Source: Burkholderiaceae bacterium | GTDB lineage: Bacteria; Pseudomonadota; Gammaproteobacteria; Burkholderiales; Burkholderiaceae_C | Assembly (NCBI GenBank): GCA_029864165.1 | Contig: JAOTTZ010000033.1 | Location: forward strand, 1-10,114 | Direction: 5' to 3' | DNA: 10,114 bases | Part shown: piece by piece, positions 7,890-10,114 of the stretch | Layout: the number at the start of each line of letters is the position of its first letter | Numbering within the stretch: position 1 is the first letter of the stretch | Translations under genes and position numbers: made by a program | The notes under the pieces: model-generated | What the model saw: only the letters and a program-made list of their open reading frames with translations | Told to the model about the DNA's origin: nothing | Database searches by the model: none

Positions 7890-8060
7890 GGTAACCCTGT
7901 TTCAGCGAGCCGGCCGTGCAGTAGCGCCAGCCGGGTTTTCATGCAACCGACCTACGCTCGGCCTGTGTGGGCTTTAAGTGTAAATCTTGTTTACGAAGAC
8001 ATGGGCCCAACGCAGAGATTGCGCGCCGATGGGTTTGACCGGCTGCCACGCTAGTTTCCT
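7884..8060. promoter_or_regulatory. Divergent intergenic region between the TIR/STAND operon and the TerC-family gene
   Basis: These 177 bases separate two divergent genes and must carry both promoters. I see no convincing -35/-10 pair on either strand. The most AT-rich patch, at about 7974-7994, contains a 15-base inverted repeat, GTAAA-TCTTG-TTTAC (7980-7994), a possible operator or the core of a promoter. A short GCCGG stem (about 7910-7934) followed by GTTTTC lies in the untranslated leader of the TIR gene on the opposite strand and is weak. No riboswitch-like fold was recognised. Confidence 0.4.
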
Positions 8061-8846
8061 ATGGAACTGTTTTCACCGGCGTTCTTCTCGGCCCTGATGG
8101 CCATCATCTTGCTGGACTTGGTGCTTGCCGGCGACAACGCCATCGTCATTGGGTTGGCTGTGCGCAACGTCCCGGTCGAGGTACAGCAGCGCGTGATTCT
8201 TTGGGGCACGGCGGGGGCGATCGCGGTGCGCGTGCTGCTGACGCTGGTGGTGGCCAGCTTGCTGAAGATTTCGGGCTTTTTAGTCCTCGGTGGTTTGACG
8301 CTGGTGTGGATTGCGTGGACGTCGACCAAAGAGCCAGAGGGCGGCCACACGATTGACGGCAGGACCATCGTTCGAGCAGCATTCCAGACCATCGTGGTGG
8401 CCGGTATGGCCACGAGCGTAGACAACGTGTTGTCCGTCGGTGGTGCGGCGCAGGGCAGCATGTTGCTGGTCGTGATCGGCCTGCTGATCAGCATTCCGAT
8501 CGTGGTTTGGGGCAGCAAGCTGGTATTGCAGCTTATCAACCGGTTCCCGGTGATCATCGTCCTCGGTGCCGGTGTGCTCGGCTGGACAGCTGCGAGGATG
8601 ATCGCCACTGAATCCTTGATCAAGGCGTGGTTTGAGCAACATCACTGGGCGCGCCTTGCTCTGTACGGCGTCATCGTAGGCGGGGTCACATTGCCCGCTA
8701 TGTGGCCAAAGAAAGGTCCCTCGCGCATGGGCGAACGGGTCAATAGGCGATGTCGCGATTTGATTTGGGCCGTGCCGGCTTGCAGCGCAGCGCGCCGCAA
8801 GTCAGCCTTAGAACCTATCCGTGAACAAGACGGCCCTGCGTTGTGA
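8061..8846 (+). CDS. TerC-family integral membrane protein (YjbE-like, probable metal-ion transporter)
   Basis: 261 residues, very hydrophobic, with about seven membrane segments. The family signature is clear: LLDLVLAGDNAIVIGLA (17-33) with acidic Asp19 and Asp25 inside the first helix, and the matching half-repeat ATSVDNVLSVGG (117-128) with Asp121. The spacing and the RVILWGTAGAI stretch (44-54) fit the short YjbE/TerC type. TerC-family proteins (for example Alx in E. coli, MeeF/MeeY in Bacillus) are implicated in manganese export and metalation of exported proteins. The ATG at 8061 is the first start after an in-frame TAG at 8052-8054, and it lacks a visible Shine-Dalgarno sequence. The core should end near residue 215; the remaining tail is hydrophilic and Arg-rich. 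Residues 250-261 and the stop codon lie inside the palindromic repeat, so the C-terminus looks rewritten by insertion or frameshift. The specific substrate cannot be told. Confidence 0.9.
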   Translation: MELFSPAFFSALMAIILLDLVLAGDNAIVIGLAVRNVPVEVQQRVILWGTAGAIAVRVLLTLVVASLLKISGFLVLGGLTLVWIAWTSTKEPEGGHTIDGRTIVRAAFQTIVVAGMATSVDNVLSVGGAAQGSMLLVVIGLLISIPIVVWGSKLVLQLINRFPVIIVLGAGVLGWTAARMIATESLIKAWFEQHHWARLALYGVIVGGVTLPAMWPKKGPSRMGERVNRRCRDLIWAVPACSAARRKSALEPIREQDGPAL

Positions 8847-8939
8847 CGACAATGCGATGGATGCTAGGCGCAAGCCGCAGCCCAGGGTGGTGCCCTGCGC
8901 AAGGCTTGCAACGACGCAGGCGCGCATTGTCGTCACAAC
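8840..8939. repeat. Left inner hairpin of the palindromic element
   Basis: The 17-base GTTGTGACGACAATGCG (8840-8856) is perfectly repeated in inverted orientation at 8923-8939. Further in, GCAAGCC faces GGCTTGC, and CAGGG faces CCCTG around a 5-base apex, giving a long stem with internal loops. It abuts the outer stem directly. Confidence 0.75.
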
Positions 8940-8946
8940 CCTTCGG

Positions 8947-9047
8947 GCCGGTGCCTCATTGGGCACATGCGGGTGTCGCAAGCCGCTTGTGGTGAACCAC
9001 ACCACGGCGCGTCTTGCTCCTACGCCTGTGCCCAATGGGGCGCCGGC
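8947..9047. repeat. Right inner hairpin of the palindromic element
   Basis: GCCGGTGCCTCATTGGGCAC, starting at 8947, matches the reverse complement of the segment ending at 9047 (GCCGGCGCCCCATTGGGCAC) with two C/T differences. Pairing resumes further in with GCAAG against CTTGC. Near the apex is a small perfect hairpin, GTGGT-GA-ACCAC. It forms the second arm of the three-armed structure. Confidence 0.75.
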
Positions 9048-9076
9048 GCAGGGTCGTCTTACTCACGGATGGGTTC

Positions 9077-9988
9077 TTAGTCGAGGACGGGAAGCACATC
9101 CTCATTCAGCACGGCGCGCGCGCGTTCGTAGTCCGGCACGACTGAGCGCACAACGTCCCAGAACTTGGGGCTATGGTCCATGTGACGCAGATGCGCCAAC
9201 TCGTGAGCGACGACGTAATCGATGGTCGGCATACCGAAATGAATCAATCGCCAGTTCAGACGCACCGAGCCGTTGGCGTTGGCACTGCCCCAGCGCGTTT
9301 GCGCTGAACTCAGCGACAGCCGCCTTACTTGCACGCTCAGGCGCTCGGCGAAATGCCGGCACCGCTCCTCAAAAATGCGCAACGCTTGGCGCTGCAACCA
9401 AGCTTGAACGGCGTCCCGGATCTGCTCGCTAGACGCCGTGTGGGGCAGGCCGATGTGCAGTGTCCGTGGGATGCCGGGCGGCGCTGTTGTGTTCGTGCAC
9501 AGTATGGTGCCAGTGGCGCGAGCGTCCAGCACCGCGACGACAGTTTCACCAAGAAAAGGGATGGTAGCGCCATCGTGCCAGTTCACGCGTGCCAAGCGCA
9601 TGCGCTGGGCGTGTTGATCTTGTTCGGTCAGCTTGCGCAGGATCCATCCGGATCTTTCACGCAGCGCGGTGTCGACATCGCGCTGCGTCACCCAACGCGG
9701 TGCCGCCACGCTCAGGCCATCGGTGCCGATTGCGAAACCGATACTGCGGCGGCGCGCGTGGCGGAACTCGTATGCCACCAGATGTTCTCCCAACCAGAGT
9801 TCGCGTCGGGCGCGAGGATGGCGAAGAATGGAGGGGCCGGCTTTGCCGGATGTTGGGTCAACATTTGCCGGTGCGACTGACACAGCCCGGCCAGGCCCCA
9901 ACGTAACGGCGGTGGTATCGGTTGCCGCTGAGACGGCGTCGAACAGCGATAGCTGGGCCGTGTCGGCCGCCCGAACGTCGCGACTCAC
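9077..9988 (-). CDS. YgjP-like M48-family zinc metallopeptidase (COG1451 type)
   Basis: 303 residues. The C-terminal zincin core carries VVAHELAHLRHMDHSPKFW (259-277): His262 and His266 with Glu263 form the HExxH site, and His272 is the likely third zinc ligand. Just upstream is the TRWGSANANG element (231-240) typical of YgjP-like proteins. The N-terminal half (about 61-125) has the family pattern RRSIGFAIGTDGLSVAAPRWV and WILRKL. The first 55 or so residues are a low-complexity extension containing AQLSLFD (11-17), a match to the bacterial beta-clamp binding peptide. No signal peptide was seen, so the protein is cytoplasmic. The GTG start is supported by the 4-bp overlap (GTGA) with the upstream acyltransferase gene, implying coupled translation. 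The TAA stop lies in the end of the palindromic repeat. The true substrate of this family is poorly known. Confidence 0.92.
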   Translation of the reverse strand: MSRDVRAADTAQLSLFDAVSAATDTTAVTLGPGRAVSVAPANVDPTSGKAGPSILRHPRARRELWLGEHLVAYEFRHARRRSIGFAIGTDGLSVAAPRWVTQRDVDTALRERSGWILRKLTEQDQHAQRMRLARVNWHDGATIPFLGETVVAVLDARATGTILCTNTTAPPGIPRTLHIGLPHTASSEQIRDAVQAWLQRQALRIFEERCRHFAERLSVQVRRLSLSSAQTRWGSANANGSVRLNWRLIHFGMPTIDYVVAHELAHLRHMDHSPKFWDVVRSVVPDYERARAVLNEDVLPVLD

Positions 9989-10114
9989 GGCCGCGCCGTC
10001 GACCCAAGGTCGATATAAGCCTCTGGGTCGAGTCGGCGCATCTGAGCTTCAATCCAAGTTTGGACCTCTTGCATCAGTTCTTCCGGCTGAGCACCTGCGG
10101 GAGCTATGGGTTTG
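9985..10114 (-). CDS. PlsC-like 1-acyl-sn-glycerol-3-phosphate acyltransferase, C-terminal tail only
   Basis: A minus-strand frame enters from the right edge and encodes 42 residues before TGA at 9987-9985. The tail contains PEELMQEVQTWIEAQMRRLD followed by PEAY. This is the ending I recognise from betaproteobacterial PlsC-type lysophospholipid acyltransferases, which sit just before a YgjP-like peptidase gene. The enzyme would acylate lysophosphatidic acid at the inner membrane during phospholipid synthesis. The catalytic HX4D motif lies outside the window, so the call rests only on the tail and the neighbour. Its stop codon overlaps the next start as GTGA, which indicates one operon. Confidence 0.7.
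   Translation of the reverse strand, partial: KPIAPAGAQPEELMQEVQTWIEAQMRRLDPEAYIDLGSTARP

Larger units (their letters stand above)
8807..9080. repeat. 274-bp imperfect palindrome with two nested hairpins; MITE-like or structured dispersed repeat
   Basis: The ends form terminal inverted repeats: CTTAGAACCTATCCGTGA... at 8807-8840 matches the reverse complement of 9047-9080 (CTAAGAACCCATCCGTGA...) at 29 of 34 positions. Inside are two further long hairpins, at 8840-8939 and 8947-9047, so a single strand would fold into a three-armed structure. The element holds no complete gene. It contributes the last 12 codons and stop of the TerC-family gene at its left end, and the TAA of the metallopeptidase gene (9079-9077) at its right end. 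The mismatches between arms are mostly transitions that keep G-U pairing possible, which hints at structure being maintained. I cannot assign it to a named family and no target-site duplication is evident. Its mobility is inferred from shape alone. Confidence 0.8.

Noticed and set aside
7890..7953. Possible sigma-70 promoter TTGCAT-17-TACTGC on the minus strand before the TIR gene
   Set aside because: Spacing is right but the -10 box matches only two of the six consensus bases, so it is not supported over chance.
7473..8054. Plus-strand open frame (193 codons) running from the TIR gene into the intergenic region
   Set aside because: It is antisense to the conserved TIR domain for most of its length and has no recognisable domain; it ends just before the TerC-family start.
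7884..8060. Manganese riboswitch (yybP-ykoY) upstream of the TerC-family gene
   Set aside because: This riboswitch precedes some TerC-family genes such as alx, so I looked for it. The leader shows no matching paired helices or conserved loops, and the visible sequence is mostly ordinary GC-rich spacer.
8821..9432. Plus-strand open frame (203 codons) through the palindromic repeat into the peptidase gene
   Set aside because: It runs through non-coding palindromic DNA, then antisense to the conserved zinc site of the peptidase; composition is Arg/Ala-rich shadow.
1..10114. CRISPR arrays, tRNA or rRNA genes, integrase or transposase genes
   Set aside because: None seen: no regularly spaced direct repeats, no cloverleaf, and no mobile-element protein motifs on either strand.

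Overview
The window is dense, GC-rich proteobacterial DNA. It most resembles a member of the Burkholderiales (Betaproteobacteria). The reasons are the HrpA sequence and, at the right edge, the overlapping pair of a PlsC-type acyltransferase tail and a YgjP-like metallopeptidase, an arrangement I associate with that order. The taxonomic call is an inference from protein style, not from a marker gene.

Layout, left to right. (1) 2-3220, plus strand: the C-terminal four fifths of the DEAH-box RNA helicase HrpA, cut by the left edge. (2) 3229-7883, minus strand: a two-gene operon that converges on hrpA with only 8 bp between the stop codons. The first gene encodes a 535-residue TIR protein with three modules: TIR, a DUF4062-like sensor-type module and a second TIR-like module. 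The second gene starts 11 bp later with a Shine-Dalgarno sequence built into the first gene's stop codon. It encodes a 1011-residue nSTAND1-type NTPase with one central membrane helix and a C-terminal seven-bladed WD40 propeller. (3) 7884-8060: a 177-bp divergent promoter region. (4) 8061-8846, plus strand: a TerC-family membrane protein with an odd C-terminal tail. (5) 8807-9080: a 274-bp imperfect palindrome with two nested hairpins, probably a MITE-like or structured dispersed repeat. It supplies the last codons and stop of the TerC gene and the stop codon of the next gene. (6) 9077-9988, minus strand: a YgjP-like zinc metallopeptidase with a beta-clamp-type QLSLF peptide near its N-terminus. 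Its start overlaps by 4 bp the stop of (7) 9985-10114, the C-terminal tail of a PlsC-like acyltransferase.

Functional reading. HrpA, TerC, the peptidase and PlsC look like resident housekeeping genes. The TIR/STAND pair is the accessory cargo and the best candidate for a biological conflict (anti-phage or abortive-infection) module. In this reading the membrane STAND protein senses and oligomerises, and the separately encoded TIR protein is the effector, perhaps an NADase. The palindromic repeat marks a likely rearrangement point between TerC and the peptidase operon. No rRNA, tRNA, CRISPR array, transposase or integrase is visible.
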